DNA of 64,000 bases from Trissonchulus latispiculum (GCA_030248195.1 JASAND010028662.1:28734-92733); one strand, 5' to 3'; counted from the first letter of the stretch, positions 22,471-33,585 are shown. Program-made: numbers and translations. Notes: generated from the sequence alone by a model not told the origin.

Positions 22471-23604
22471 CTGTTTTTTTTCTTCGATTTTTTGCGAACT
22501 TTTACGCAGTACTTTAAAATTTTTTGCGGAACTTCGCAACGAACTGCGAAATTCATATGTTTTAGTTTTTATTCCTGCTGGAGCAGGAATGTATAAAAAG
22601 GAAACTATTATGTTTAGTTCACTGTGAGTCATTTCTCTATTCGGAAGCCCTATCTTCAACACAGGGCTAGCTTAGGTGGATTTTTTGTTTGCAGATTATG
22701 CAAATTAGGTTTAGAAACTATTTAAGCAGCAGAATTGACAGCTTTCACGCAGTCTTCGGCTGTCAGCAATCTAAACGGTTGCAGTTTTTTGAGCACCAGT
22801 GTAGCTTGGGAGCTACACATGGGTGCATTAGGAAACAAGGTACTAGCTTGCGCTGGACTATGGCATTGTAAGTATAGGCCTGTTCTCACTGATCTCGATG
22901 TAGTTCTGCGAGGACAAGTGATAAAATTTAGTACTGAAAACTGGTCTTTAAAAACAATTCTTGCAATGGAATAATAACGGGTCTGCAAAGGAATATTGCC
23001 CCTTTTGGGGCCAACTTGTTCAAAGATAACTAATAAATTTTATTAACTACGTTATATTTAAACACATGTTAACATTTTCGAATAGTATTAACCAAGTTAC
23101 AACTATTTTTCCAAAGTCGAAGCATGTGTACGCGTGTTTTTGCCAAGAATCTAATTTTAAAGGTAGAGATGCGGGGTGTCTGGGGGTACACCCCAGAACC
23201 TGAGAAATTTTGTAAAACTGAGGAAAATCCGTAATGGAAACACTCAAAGCTTCGATTTCGGCAGCCCGTAAAAACCTAAAATATACTGCATGTGCATTAT
23301 ACTTCTTCGGATATTTTAGGAAATTAGTTTATGCGAAGAGAATTTCATTGTATAAGCTTTCACTAAGTATTCTATCTCGGAAAAGACTGAAGGGCATCCA
23401 CGAATACGGACACAAAAATACGCGCCGAAGCCGCCAAAGTTTTTTGAAATTTTCCGCAAAAAGTACCTGAAAAACGTGTATTTATTGTCAGATATTACTG
23501 AGAATTTCTAGTCACGGCGAAAATTTTTTGCGGAACTGCGGAACTGAAATAGCGGAATATTCAAAAAAGTGCGGAATTTCGCAGTTTTTTCGCAAAAAAC
23601 ACAG
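22471..23604. mobile_element. hAT-like non-autonomous element
   Basis: A perfect 8-bp duplication GTTCGACA flanks it (22463-22470 and 23605-23612). Ends are inverted and of the form CTGTGTTTTTTGCG; the left end is a slightly diverged version. Subterminal TGCGGAACT / GAACTGCGAAATT blocks repeat in both arms. Eight-bp duplications are typical of hAT transposases. Interior ORFs (22735-22974, 23234-23470) show no transposase signature, so I read it as a deletion derivative or MITE. A small hairpin (GGGGTGTCTGGGGGTACACCCC-like) sits near 23175. Confidence 0.7.
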
Positions 23605-23678
23605 GTTCGACATTTACCAGAAGTTAGGTACACGTGTACTACGCTGTAGTGGTGGAGAATTGATATACAGCATATATT

Positions 23679-23927
23679 ATGTTTAGGCGCATTATTTTAA
23701 GGACGCGGTTGACGGATTCTGTTTGGCATAACGACTGTTTAATATTGTCGATTGCATTCACTCACACCGGAGACCACATTGCATTGCACCGCCACATTGT
23801 TCAGTACGGCACTTTGTGCGGAATGACCTATGTGGTCTTAAATATTGATTACTTTATCATATCTGCTGATAAGTTATGTCATAAGTCATCTCATACCAAT
23901 GTACATATTATATTCACGCCATTGTGA
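23679..23927 (+). CDS. Weak ORF, unknown
   Basis: An 82-codon ATG-initiated frame immediately after the hAT-like element. Composition is His/Ile-rich and no splice or homology evidence supports it. Included only as a low-confidence candidate. Confidence 0.15.
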   Translation: MFRRIILRTRLTDSVWHNDCLILSIAFTHTGDHIALHRHIVQYGTLCGMTYVVLNIDYFIISADKLCHKSSHTNVHIIFTPL

Positions 23928-23987
23928 TTGAGTATCTGAGCATTTCACGCGAATAGGGTGGATGGAGAGAATGCTACCCCATTCTCT

Positions 23988-24146
23988 GGTTTCAGTCATT
24001 TTAGGGGCTGACGAGATTTCCTAATCTGCACCAAGAAACCGGTTTCAATCATTTTAGACGCTGATTAGATTCCCTATTCGGCACCTAAAAGTTAGTTTCA
24101 GTCGCTTTAGGCGTTGACTAGACATCAATCTGCGCGAAGCTGTTGG
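23988..24146. repeat. Three-copy 53-bp tandem repeat
   Basis: Units start at 23988, 24041 and 24094, each opening GTTTCARTC.TTTTAG.C.CTGA and followed by GANATTCCCTAATC-like and GCACC-like blocks. Spacing is 53 bp. Units differ by 20-30 percent, so the array is old. Confidence 0.6.
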
Positions 24147-24189
24147 CAGTTTTCCGCTTTAGCCATTTTCCCTTTTCTATCCTTTAGCA

Positions 24190-24405
24190 ATGACCGCTAG
24201 GGCATTTTTATTGCAAGTCATAAAAGATGTAATTTTTGCAAAAACACGACCAAACATTTCCAGCGATTGTGGAGCATTTAGTACGCAGGCCAGATGGTTG
24301 CAACTTAGCAGATATATTCTGCATAAAAATACCCCGGACCCTTTATTAGTTGCCGATTGCCGCTTCCTAGTCAATGTGGTGGCTTGCCAAATTCGGGAAA
24401 AGTAG
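24190..24405 (+). CDS. Weak candidate ORF
   Basis: A 71-codon ATG frame with plausible residues at its end (LLVADCRFLVNVVACQIREK). An 82-codon frame lies on the other strand. No splice site or family recognised. Confidence 0.15.
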   Translation: MTARAFLLQVIKDVIFAKTRPNISSDCGAFSTQARWLQLSRYILHKNTPDPLLVADCRFLVNVVACQIREK

Positions 24406-24429
24406 GCAAAAGCCAGGCTGTGCATATAT

Positions 24430-25250
24430 CTTAGTTAATTTCTGCATTACGAACAGCGGTTCGTAAGAATAATTAAACAAATTGATTATGAGGAAAATAG
24501 GTAAAGACACGCGAGCTTACAAGCTTGAATGTTTAAACTGATTTGACAATTCTCAGTTTTGCAAGTAATGAATTATCTATGTATTTGTCCAAAAAATTGA
24601 CTTCACTTAATGGGGAGATGCTACCTGGTATAGTTTTAATGAAGAAGTTTTAATCTGATTTCTCTAAGCGCAACAGAACTGTCTTTAGTTACGCTGACCA
24701 GTCTCGTTGTGCGTTTTGGACATATTCCGACGGAACTGCTATTTAAAGAAATGTAAATGACCCGCTTTTAGTTTTATCACTGGATTATCTAAGAACAGCC
24801 ATTTATCATTAAAGTTGGTAGTCATAAAATAAAAGTCATCATCATATTTAACTTGGAGCCATTAGTGAAACAAAGAATTTAGAGTAAATAAATGCTTTTA
24901 CAGATATCATTGGCATGATAAAACAGAAATGACAACATTATACTGTATTTATTGTGCGTACTATATGCCTAAAAATGGAAAACAAAACTAGTTAGTAGAT
25001 ATACAGTACAAAACAAAACAGTTATGCCAAACACCATTGCTTCGTTCGTATACTGTTCGTATACTGTTTAACTAAAAACAAATACAAAATTTCTGAACTA
25101 ACGAAATAGACTGAACACAAATTGTCAAATAATGAAAATGCTTATCTGAAAATTAAGAACATACACAAACCAATAATGAATTCTACAGCGCAAGTTAATC
25201 AAAATTCTTAGCAAAACATATGAAAAGGTAAGTATCCCTGGAATTAAGTA
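24430..25250. other. Unassigned AT-rich DNA
   Basis: No supported gene or repeat. Confidence 0.45.
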
Positions 25251-25252
25251 CT

Positions 25253-25581
25253 TCACCTACTCTGCCGCCCAATAATCAGGAACGCAAACTGCTGACCCTG
25301 ACCATATACATTAACGCCTGGACCCTGATCCTCTCCAACAAAATCCGACTCCTCATATTCTAGTTCAATGCCATCCAAACGCAACTGCTGACCATGTGGC
25401 TCACCTTGATCCTCAAACGGTCATGCTCTGTACACATCCTGCACATCCAATGGATCTCTTCGTTGGTTGCCCCTTTTCATCCTGATCACTCGTCATAGGC
25501 CCATAAGATAATTCCATTTCACCATTATTAAAGAGTTCTTCTTATCCTTCTTCTGACTCTTCTTGAAAAGCACGAACTCTC
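25253..25581 (-). pseudogene. Decayed acidic-protein exon
   Basis: On the minus strand a T-rich tract and CCAG acceptor precede a block whose residues are clearly protein-like and acidic: RVRAFQEESEEG, then EELFNNGEMELSYGPMTSDQ, and after a frame change near 25480, LRLDGIELEYEESDFVGEDQ, ending at a stop at 25253. An in-frame TAA (25542-25544), a TGA and one frameshift break it. GC content is higher than in the flanks. The family is unknown; the Glu/Asp-rich and Gly/Gln-rich composition suggests a disordered region. It does not appear in any single long frame. Confidence 0.45.
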
Positions 25582-25599
25582 CTGGCAACAGTTTAATGA

Positions 25600-26800
25600 A
25601 ACATGCAGAAATTAAACTAATTTCAATTGGCATTAATAGTTAAAAGCGTTCAGTAGAGTCTCGATAAACTTTTTTGCAGTCCAGTGACTGAAAAGAAATT
25701 AAACCTCTCTCAACAGTAATTGCTACAGAGGTTTTGTTCCGTTTTTGATAGAAATTATAGGCCCACCACGATCAGGCAGATACCTGATATCAGAGAACAG
25801 ACAGATTAAGCAAACACCAGAATCACAGCCAACTAATTCAGTACTATCATACAGTCTAAATTAGAGTAAATTCACAGTTCTAAACACATAAGTAGCTGTC
25901 ACGTTCCAATGGTCAAGTGCAAGAAGGAAATAGTTTCAGTGGAATTGCTCAAATAATATAAAAATGGAATCCGCGCTCTAACACATGGCCTAAAAGCTGT
26001 GAAATCTTTGAGTGTGTGTGCTAAAATTCTTTGACACACCCAAATTCTTAAAATAGCTTCGAAAAAGGGTTGTCACGAACTATCTTTACCCTAATTTGTC
26101 GTTTAGAATTTAGCCATTGAATCTGTGAGTAGTGATAAAACGAAGCTGATTTAGTGCGGGCCGGCAACGTTATATGGTCAGATCTCAATGGTCGGGTAGC
26201 CACCATTTCCCAGAATTCGCTTCCAGGGCTACGCTAGGCTGGCCAAGGAACCGGGTGGTATGGTACTCGGTCATTCTGCTAAATTCCAGGAAGTTTTGAA
26301 GGCCTTAGCCCAGACGTTTGTCAAGATAACACAAATTTTAGCTAAATCTAGAATAGAAATATTGAAATATTTCACACAACCACTAGCATTTTAATTTTGA
26401 TTTTGGGTTGACTAGTTTCCACTTCAAGTTCCAGTTTCAGGTCAGTCAGTGTCTCAGAAACATTTTTCACCAAAGATTGGACAGCAAATTTCCAACCAAG
26501 CCAGCTCATTTTTTGGAATGATTTTGTGCTTAGTCCCAGCTACGCTGGTTCCACTAAATCTCGCTATAATGGCGTACTCCAATCTTTTGACAGACGCAGT
26601 GGTCAGCTTTATCCGAGCATTGATGGACACAGATACATTTTTGCGACAGCCTTCTTCATCAAATAAAATAGAATTTAAGCCACTGATTGGACCAATATTT
26701 CCACTAATGTGTCAATTCTTGAGTAAATTGGCAAATGTATATCTTTTCGTTTTTGGATGCAATTGTGGTCCAAAAATATTGATAGGGGTCTGTCGCAATT
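25600..26800. other. Mostly unassigned DNA; one weak ORF
   Basis: A 117-codon plus-strand frame (26449-26802) lacks an ATG at its start and codes for a hydrophobic, low-information sequence; I do not call it. The rest shows nothing I can support. Confidence 0.35.
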
Positions 26801-26825
26801 AATTTCTGCAATTCCAGAGTAGTAC

Positions 26826-27098
26826 GTGCATGTTATGAAACAATCCGACTGCGAAAACACTATTCCAGTTCTGAAACAGTATAGGTTTAATGTTTCAGAG
26901 AATAATTCAGCCAATTTTGCCACAAAGTTTCCTTGCCATTGCTGCAACCCATTCCCTTCTGTAGCCAGTTTACGTCGCCATGCTGAAGACTATCCCTATG
27001 CTAATTTATTAAACCGCTCACAATGCTCCATCAAGCTGCCCGCAACTGAACAGCTCCAGATTCATGGCAAACCACAACGCAAGTCTAGTTATGCTTGA
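26826..27098 (+). pseudogene. Degenerate zinc-finger-like fragment
   Basis: Residues FPCHCCNPFPSVASLRRH resemble the first half of a C2H2 finger (Cys-x2-Cys, Leu, His). A second partial unit (QCSIKLPATEQLQIHGK) follows, but the full Cys/His set is missing in both. I read it as a possible relic of a finger array. An overlapping minus-strand frame keeps this uncertain. Confidence 0.2.
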
Positions 27099-27347
27099 AG
27101 GAGAGTTGTGCATAAATTTGATTTTTGTTCGGACTTGTTCTTGCAAACACAATAAGTAAGACGCTGAGCACTACCCAGAAACTTTAGTGTATTGTAACTA
27201 TTCCAAAAACATTCGGTTTAAGTTTTAGCTTTATTGCTTACAACTGAAACGCACAGAAGATGAATTGGTATGTTTGAAGCAAATGAGGCGGGTGATGCCA
27301 ATTACTCCTCGAATGGTTACAGCGTGTTCCCACAGTATATAGTATAG

Positions 27348-27802
27348 CAAGAGTACATAATGTATAAGAGTGTGACAGCTGGCAGGCACTCTGTTATCAG
27401 CTCTCGAGCCATAGTCTGCACGCTAACGGCCACCCCCCCCCCCCCGCACTTGCGAGCCTAATGGACCCCCCTCAAATCAGTACCCACTACACAATTGCGT
27501 ATGCTCACTTTTTAAACCATAACCCACCCCACCTCGCAAATGTGACCTATCATTCGTCAGCTGAAAAATGATAGGTCTGTTTCGCGGGGGGGGGGGTTGA
27601 ATGAGAGGTCACATTTGCGGGGGGCTTCCTTCTAATGGAAAAGAGTGAGCATACGCAATTGCGTACTGGGTGCTGATTTGCGGGGGGAGTCCACTAGGTA
27701 CGCAATTGCGGGAGGGTGGGTTGTTAGCGTGCAGAACATGGCTCCAGAGCTGATAATAGAGATCCTGCCAGCTGTCACACTCTTATCTATTATGTACTCT
27801 TG
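27348..27802. mobile_element. Foldback family A, copy A3
   Basis: A 455-bp near-perfect palindrome starting CAAGAGTACATAAT and ending with its inverse. Its interior matches copy A7 (GCAATTGCGTA blocks, C-run and G-run pairs, ATGATAGGTC at the centre). The flanks (AGTATAG / GTACTAA) do not give a clean duplication, so the site may have mutated. Confidence 0.75.
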
Positions 27803-28280
27803 GTACTAAATATTTCTTAATAATTAAATATACGTCTAGAGCTCACGAAGAATGGTTAGCATCAGGAAAATATGATCATTCGCAAGAAAAGTCGGCACAA
27901 TTTTTAAATGTAACAGCACAAAGTTATTAGTTCTGACATTTTTATTATGTCTGAGTACACTTTAAGTTTTTATCTGTACAGCAAAACATGTTGTCAGTTA
28001 TCCATTTAACGACTTTGCCTTTTAATACTGTATGAAATGTCAATTCGGATCAACTTTGTTCGTCTTCCAAAGACAAACCAAGTCTCAAGCCAAAACTAAC
28101 CAACTTATACGTTTCTCTAGATTTTAAGCATCCTATTAAACAGTATTTTCTCAAGTTTATTTAATTGGTTCATTAATCTCATCTTGCACTTTTTACTGGG
28201 CAATACAGAAACGTATCAAATGTAACAAAAATTGACCTGAATACCTTTATACTCATAAATATCCAGTTTTCCCCTTAGTG

Positions 28281-28408
28281 CCACACTCCAGTTGCTTTCG
28301 CGATGAGGGGTAGTGCCATACCAAATTTGATACTGGGTCCACGGTATGGCACTGAATAATTGCATATCGCAATTACCCGAGGCATAGGCAAGGCTACTGC
28401 CGGAGCAG
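28281..28408. ncRNA. Structured RNA-like element, copy 2
   Basis: Partner of the element at 936-1055. Stem 1 pairs GTGCCATACC with GGTATGGCAC around a 20-base loop; stem 2 pairs AATTGC with GCAATT around ATATC. The blocks GAGGGGTAGTG, CACTGAATAATTGC and GCAATTACCCGAGG are identical or nearly so in both copies, while the stem 1 bases differ but still pair. Upstream CCAGTTGCT also aligns. The class is unknown to me. Confidence 0.35.
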
Positions 28409-28979
28409 TGGACTTTCACCGCATCGTTAACACCCGTTAGCTCCGTTCAGAGGGGTTCCCCCTTGACTGGCCAACTTCTTGAAAATCTCGGATAGTTACA
28501 AATACAATTAGGGGGTTGTTTTGGCACCGAGGTACCATTCCTTTAGTAATCAATTTCCTGTTGTCGGCAGACAACAGAGCACTTTGAGTTGCGAGGCTTC
28601 AGTTTATCATTTTCAATATCAATCACAAATCGATTTCTTTTCTTTGAGAAGGAGTGGTTTCTGCAAAGAAAACGGTGAAAGATTTGGTGGACTTTAGGTT
28701 AAAAATAACCAAGGTGGCAGTGGTCGTACATAAGGTAAGTGCACACCTAGTTCTGCAATGTTGCAGGTAGACTTCTTCACAAATCCAGGCTTTTGAAAGT
28801 TAAATGTTAATCACTACGTTTCAGTTCCGCATTCTATCGTGAGCAAAACGAAAACCACGAACTTTCTAAAATTTCAATTTTAAATAGAAGAATTGAGAAT
28901 TAACCCTTGCTTAACACTGTTCTCTCTTTCTCTTGAAAATAAATATCATTTTCATGATGATGGAAAAGAAAAAAGCGCC

Positions 28980-29225
28980 TTAAAATAAAGGTTTATCACG
29001 AAGCTTCGCTAAGTTTGCCAGTTTTCTTTGCTCATACTCGTAATCTAACATGCCATGTAATATATGCTCCTCTTCTCGTTTAATAGGATGATACATGCTA
29101 TACACTACAATATTTAAGTTGGTTGGCATTTCGAAAATCCAGTCGCTGGATTCAGTTTCATCTGAAGCACTTTTCTCGATCAATTTGTCCGCATTAATAA
29201 CTTTGGCAACATTCCTACATCTGTA
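28980..29225 (-). CDS. Terminal exon of unknown two-exon (or more) gene
   Basis: The minus strand reads from a CTACAG acceptor through about 81 residues to a TAA at 28980-28982. The sequence is strongly protein-like: an acidic stretch (SASDETESSDWIFEM), a hydrophobic strand (NLNIVVYSMYHP), then a charged helix (YEYEQRKLANLAKLRDK). With the upstream exon at 29408-29611 the reading phase is compatible: the exon 1 remainder of two bases plus the first base here makes a sense codon. The predicted intron is about 180 bases. No family is recognised. Confidence 0.45.
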   Translation of the reverse strand, partial: YRCRNVAKVINADKLIEKSASDETESSDWIFEMPTNLNIVVYSMYHPIKREEEHILHGMLDYEYEQRKLANLAKLRDKPLF

Positions 29226-29407
29226 GCGCTTCTACCAGGGCTGGTGGACTAAGAAGAAACTGCCTGATTCCCTTACACGTCTTCCTAGAGTGCCACAATT
29301 TTAGTTCAGTAGATGACATGCGTATATTATAGTAGGATTACACTAGTGGTAGCAACCTGTCTTTCGATTCCTTCGAACAACGCCCAATTGCACATTAACT
29401 TTAATTA

Positions 29408-29611
29408 CTGATTTCTGAGCATTATACGTGGTTCCGATTCAGCTGGCAATTTCACTGGTATTAAAGCTCTTCGCGGAAAAGTTGTAACGACAATCAGATT
29501 GAACAAAAACCCATCTGTTTCATCCTTCAATCTTGCAACATCTTTAAAGGACATCCATCTCTCCAAGGCACTAATTGCTACTTCTGTTGTTTTCTGTCTG
29601 TCTTCTGTCAT
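29408..29611 (-). CDS. First visible exon of the 29-kb minus-strand gene
   Basis: It starts at an ATG preceded by an in-frame stop and runs 68 codons. Residues are well balanced (AISALERWMSFKDVARLKDE, then GFLFNLIVVTTFPRRALIP). Reading through gives a stop two codons after a usable donor CA|GTAATT; splicing there joins in phase to the exon at 29225. The encoded part has a helix followed by two short hydrophobic strands. This could be the true N-terminus. Codon composition is clearly less AT-rich than its flanks. Confidence 0.45.
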
Positions 29612-30085
29612 TCACCAAAACATCAGCGTTCACGAAAAATACGCTAACAAATATCGGGAACCACAAAAATACGGTTTTACTTTGCATTTTCTAACGACTA
29701 AGCAGTATTTCTGTTTAAAATTATTTTTCTTTCTTGCATATGTTACGGGTTGGCGATTCTGAACAGTTTATGGCTCACATGATATTTTCGGTCCGAGTCT
29801 TCTAATCCAGTTCCACTCATATTTACACGACCTCTTGATGGTTTTCCGAGTTTTCATCAAACACTTCTAAAACTAGCACAAGCAACAAATTTTGTTACAT
29901 GGCTATTATTAGGAGTTGGTGCTATCAAAATCGGGTTATCATGTTTGTGTTCAACCCTAAAATTTTGGGAATGGCAAAACCCTACTGCTCAAACCAATGT
30001 TGTCAAACATTTTAGGGGCTGGGTTAGCTTGAGCTGTTTCAACGCCGATTTAAACCCAGTTGTCAACCCAAAAACCTTAGGTCTA

Positions 30086-30250
30086 TTATTTCATTTCATT
30101 TATTTTAGTATTAGCCTCTGAGATAAAGTTTAACATCTGCATTAATAAAGGATTTTCAAAACGGTTCTGCTTCGCCGATAAGTTTATGACTGCATGTGCA
30201 ACCAACACTTGTGGCATCGCATCGATTGCACCGATTGCAATGTTAAATTT
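30086..30250 (-). CDS. Candidate terminal exon
   Basis: The last 50 or so codons of a minus-strand frame are strongly protein-like (AIDAMPQVLVAHAVINLSAK, then NPLLMQMLNFISEANTKINE) and end at a TAA. The upstream portion of the same frame is less convincing, so the true exon boundary is unknown. It lies on the same strand as, and 475 bases upstream of, the 29-kb exons, and may belong to that gene or to a tandem relative. Confidence 0.35.
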   Translation of the reverse strand, partial: KFNIAIGAIDAMPQVLVAHAVINLSAKQNRFENPLLMQMLNFISEANTKINEMK

Positions 30251-30309
30251 ATAAAACTTTCCTTTAAGGCAAATAATGTAGATCAAGTTTTTCGGGTATA
30301 TATCTCCAC

Positions 30310-31400
30310 GTGGCCAACTCCTCACTCTATGAGCTAACCCTTAACGTTTTGCTGTCCGCTCTTGGCCATCTTTAGTTTCTTAATTCTTCGGGCAGCAGTT
30401 TCAGATGATTAGCTAGCATTCGATTTCAGCTTAATCTGAGACGTAGCATAGAGAGAGTTAAAATCGGGATCCGTTGAAGAGAGAATATAGATTTTAAACG
30501 TTTAGATGTTTAAATGTTTGAGATTTTATCTATCGACGAATGCTTATTGCTTCTTACTAAATTCCTCGGGCGCTCATATTTTAAAGTAAAGTAGTGAACC
30601 TCTGTGCCAACTGTTGATATCTCTGTCCATTGTAAGACAAAGGCCCTTATGGAATGTGACTGACTGAGACAATAGAATGTGTGAAAAATAAATTAATTAA
30701 TAAATAAATTAAAAATAACAAATTAAATAATAAATAAATAATAAATTAAAATTAACTAATAAGCTTAAGTAAAAGTAAAACTTATAATAAAACAAAAATG
30801 TGCTGAAATATTTCTTAGTTCCAAAGTTTGACAATATATATGTCGTAGCCACGAAAACTTTATATCGTTGGATTCCCCTCAGATTGAACTTTATGATTAT
30901 GCTATTTTTACTCACTTTTGCTAGAACCGCTATGCCGGAATTTTGGGTCAAAAAGTGGTATTTTCGAAAAAATCTTCTTTCAAATTTTGAAGTACCACAT
31001 AGATGTCAGGTCAATGCTGACGCCTAGGCGGTCCTGAAGATTTAATCGAAAAATGTTTCCACTGAGCCAGTCACGAGTAGTAGCCAGTCAAAGTCGAAAA
31101 AGCGGCAAAGATCAACAGGTTTTGAAAATCGCAAAATGGAATAACTCACGCAATAATCAACCAAAATAGTTGAAATTTGGTGTTTAGGGCTTTCAGACAA
31201 GGGGGAAAATTCTGAAAAATCGCTGTAGTGCAATGCACCAATTTTTCTGGACATATAAATGCGGCGCCCTTTGAAATCGCACGGGAAATTTCAAAACATT
31301 TTTATGAAAAAATCTCATCATTCCGGTTCAGAAAATATATACTTTATGGTAACTATTTTAAAGCGTTTTTGAGATATAAATAAAACAATTTGGTCAGACT
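30310..31400. other. Unassigned AT-rich DNA with a dispersed repeat
   Basis: About 30920-31000 matches 57580-57640 in the same orientation (CGGAATTTTGGGTCAA, AAAAATCT.CTTTCAA), so both carry a fragment of one dispersed repeat. 30690-30790 is simple AAT-rich DNA. No gene is called. Confidence 0.45.
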
Positions 31401-31617
31401 TTAGTGTTGCTCATTTTCGTAAAGTTTTTCGGCCATATCGGTTAAAGCTTTAGTGCTAAATGAATCCTTCGAAAATTTATACACAACCTTGCTGCATTGC
31501 TTTACTCTATGGATGTCACTGATATCTGCGGAGTAATCATCTAGCAGCTTATAAAGTGGGGCAAGTGGTTCGTGATCACTACCGCCATCTAGTGGATCTG
31601 TACCACCATCGCCGTCT
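31401..31617 (-). CDS. Terminal coding exon, unknown family
   Basis: A pyrimidine-rich tract and ATTCAG acceptor precede 71 codons ending in TAA. Residues open with a Gly/Asp-rich segment (DGDGGTDPLDGGSDHEPLAP), then a helix-like segment (YKLLDDYSADISDI) and the tail LTDMAEKLYENEQH. The tail is shared, at base level, with the frameshifted copy at 9060-9110, which supports it being a real sequence family. No ATG; upstream exons not found. Function unknown. Confidence 0.5.
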
Positions 31618-31639
31618 GAATTAAAAAATTGCAAACAAG

Positions 31640-32099
31640 ACTAAATAAAATATGACACAGGATGAGTTCCTGAAAATAGAGGTGGGAGTACGAAGATGTA
31701 AAGTCTACATACGTTCCGCAAGCTCAAGTAAAAGCCAAGTGGTAATCGAACACAAAGCACAACAAATTTAAACATGTTCTTTGAACCGGTTAACGCCGTC
31801 AGTAAATGCTTAATTACCACTATTACATATCGGTGATCAGTAAGCGACAATTTGCCTAAAATTAAGATGTGAAATAAACATGCATATTATTGGCCCTAAA
31901 TTGTGCCCTTGTGAACATTTTAAAATGCTTTAATTTAATAATTTAATTACTAAATATAAAACCAAAACTGACAACTCTAAAGATGGTTTTGCCTGATTCT
32001 TAGCTTTGCAAAGGAGAGCTATTCAGAGATTCACAGTTCACAGTAAGGTTAAACCTGAACTGTTAATAAAAACAGAGAACACACCTAGAATGCTACAAA
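31640..32099. other. Unassigned AT-rich DNA
   Basis: No supported gene or repeat. Confidence 0.45.
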
Positions 32100-32663
32100 A
32101 GATTTAGGCTCTTATCTCGATTACTCCCCCCCACCACTCAAAATCCTTAAAGCTTGACCAACTGAACTAACATTCGGTGTTGGTATGTTTTCGAACGCGC
32201 TGAGTTCCAATATTGCAAAATTTTTCGATTTCGCGAAATTCGATTTTTCGATTTCTAAGCGAGGGGGATCAAGCGAAACCGAATTTGTCTTGAAGAAATT
32301 TTTGTCTTTGAGTTAGCTGGAGCTAAAGATTTAAGATTAAGATGTAAGCTTATACTGAGCTAACGAAAAGCTGAACCGAAGAACGGACTTCGGATTCATG
32401 TTCAATGACCCCGAAAACCCCTACATACATCTTTCCAGCAAAATCGAAGACAAAAAATTTTCGGTTTCCCTTGGTCCCCTCTCAGAAATCGAAAAAATCG
32501 AATTTCGCGAAATCGAAAAAATCTAATTTCGCGAAATCGAAAAATTTTGCAATATTGGAACTCAGCGTGGTCGAAAGCATACCGAAACCAAGTGTTAACT
32601 CATTTGGTCAAGTTTCAAGGATTCTAAGTGGTGGGGGATAATAGGGATAAGACCCAAGATTTA
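32100..32663. mobile_element. Foldback element H, 564 bp
   Basis: Outer arms are imperfect inverted repeats (CTCTTATCTCGATTACTCC at left; the inverse of GTCTTATCCCTATTATCC at right), and inner arms are nearly exact (CTGAGTTCCAATATTGCAAA and its inverse). The inner arms are packed with TTTCGCGAAA and TCGATTTTTCGATTTC motifs. The 78-codon ORF at 32405-32641 is translated from these repeats and is not a gene. No target duplication was identified. Confidence 0.65.
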
Positions 32664-32902
32664 AGGTTCTGGGTTCAGATTAATTAAGCTGCTGGTAATA
32701 TTTGGAATTTTTGGATGTGATTTGAGATTGATGTTTCATCAATTTAAATATGATATTTTACTTGATAACTTTGAACAAGACAAAATTATCTTTTACCTGA
32801 GCCGATCCTTCTAGAAACACCGAAACGATTGGTATTTCTTCTAGCTCGCTGTCTCACCATTTGTTACTAAACATTAGTATGCAGGCTTTTATTATAAGAA
32901 AC

Positions 32903-33206
32903 CAAGAGTACATAATACATAAGAGTATGACAGCAGGCATACTCTATGTATTATAAGGCTGTTACATCCGATGCGCGCTATCGGCCTACCCCCCCATAAA
33001 ATGTCAAAGAAATTCGCCCGCTATGTTTACATGCAACAGACGCACGTTGAACCAACTGACTAGTTGTGTTTTCGTTCTAAAGCGTGCAAGCATAGCGCTC
33101 TAATTTGCTTTGATAAGGGGGGGTCTGATTTAGGTGGGGTAAGCCGATAGCGTGCAGAGGATGTAGCGAGCTGATAATTGACGCTTATCATACTCTTATG
33201 TATTAT
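32903..33206. mobile_element. Foldback family A, copy A4 (right end lost)
   Basis: Starts CAAGAGTACATAATACATAA; its inverted arm ends TATGTATTAT, where the last eight bases or so are replaced by the start of copy A5. The two arms carry GCGCTATCGGCCTACCCC and its inverse and a CCAACTGACTAG-type centre. Confidence 0.65.
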
Positions 33207-33585
33207 CAAGAGTACATAATGATAAGAGTGTGACAAGCGTCACACTCTATGCAATGAAGGCAAAAACTATGCGATGCGTGCTAACGGCTTACCCCCCCCC
33301 CCCCACAAATTGACCCCCTCTCACACCGCCCCTATATGGGTACATAGTTCCAAACGGGGGTCGCTCACTCGCTTAGTATATTTTGTACATCTATGTGTTA
33401 AGCATACACACTTGCACCCCCTCCCCAAATTGGGCCCCTGTTAATTTCAGCGTGTAATTATGCAAAGCAGTGAGCGACCCCCGTTTGGACCACGTACCTA
33501 CATAGGGGCGGTGCGAGAGGGGGTCAATTTGTGGGGGGGGTAAGCCGTTAGCGCGCATCGCATAGTTTTAGCCTTCATTGCATAG
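33207..33585. mobile_element. Foldback family A, copy A5 (right end lost)
   Basis: Begins CAAGAGTACATAATGATAAG directly at the broken end of A4. Arms of about 180 bp are inverted copies; the right arm stops at GCCTTCATTGCATAG, lacking the outer 35 bases or so. The head-to-tail arrangement suggests A5 inserted into the terminus of A4, followed by loss of the outer right arms. Confidence 0.65.

Noticed and set aside
32405..32641. 78-codon Lys/Ser-rich ORF
   Set aside because: It is the repeated arm of foldback element H.
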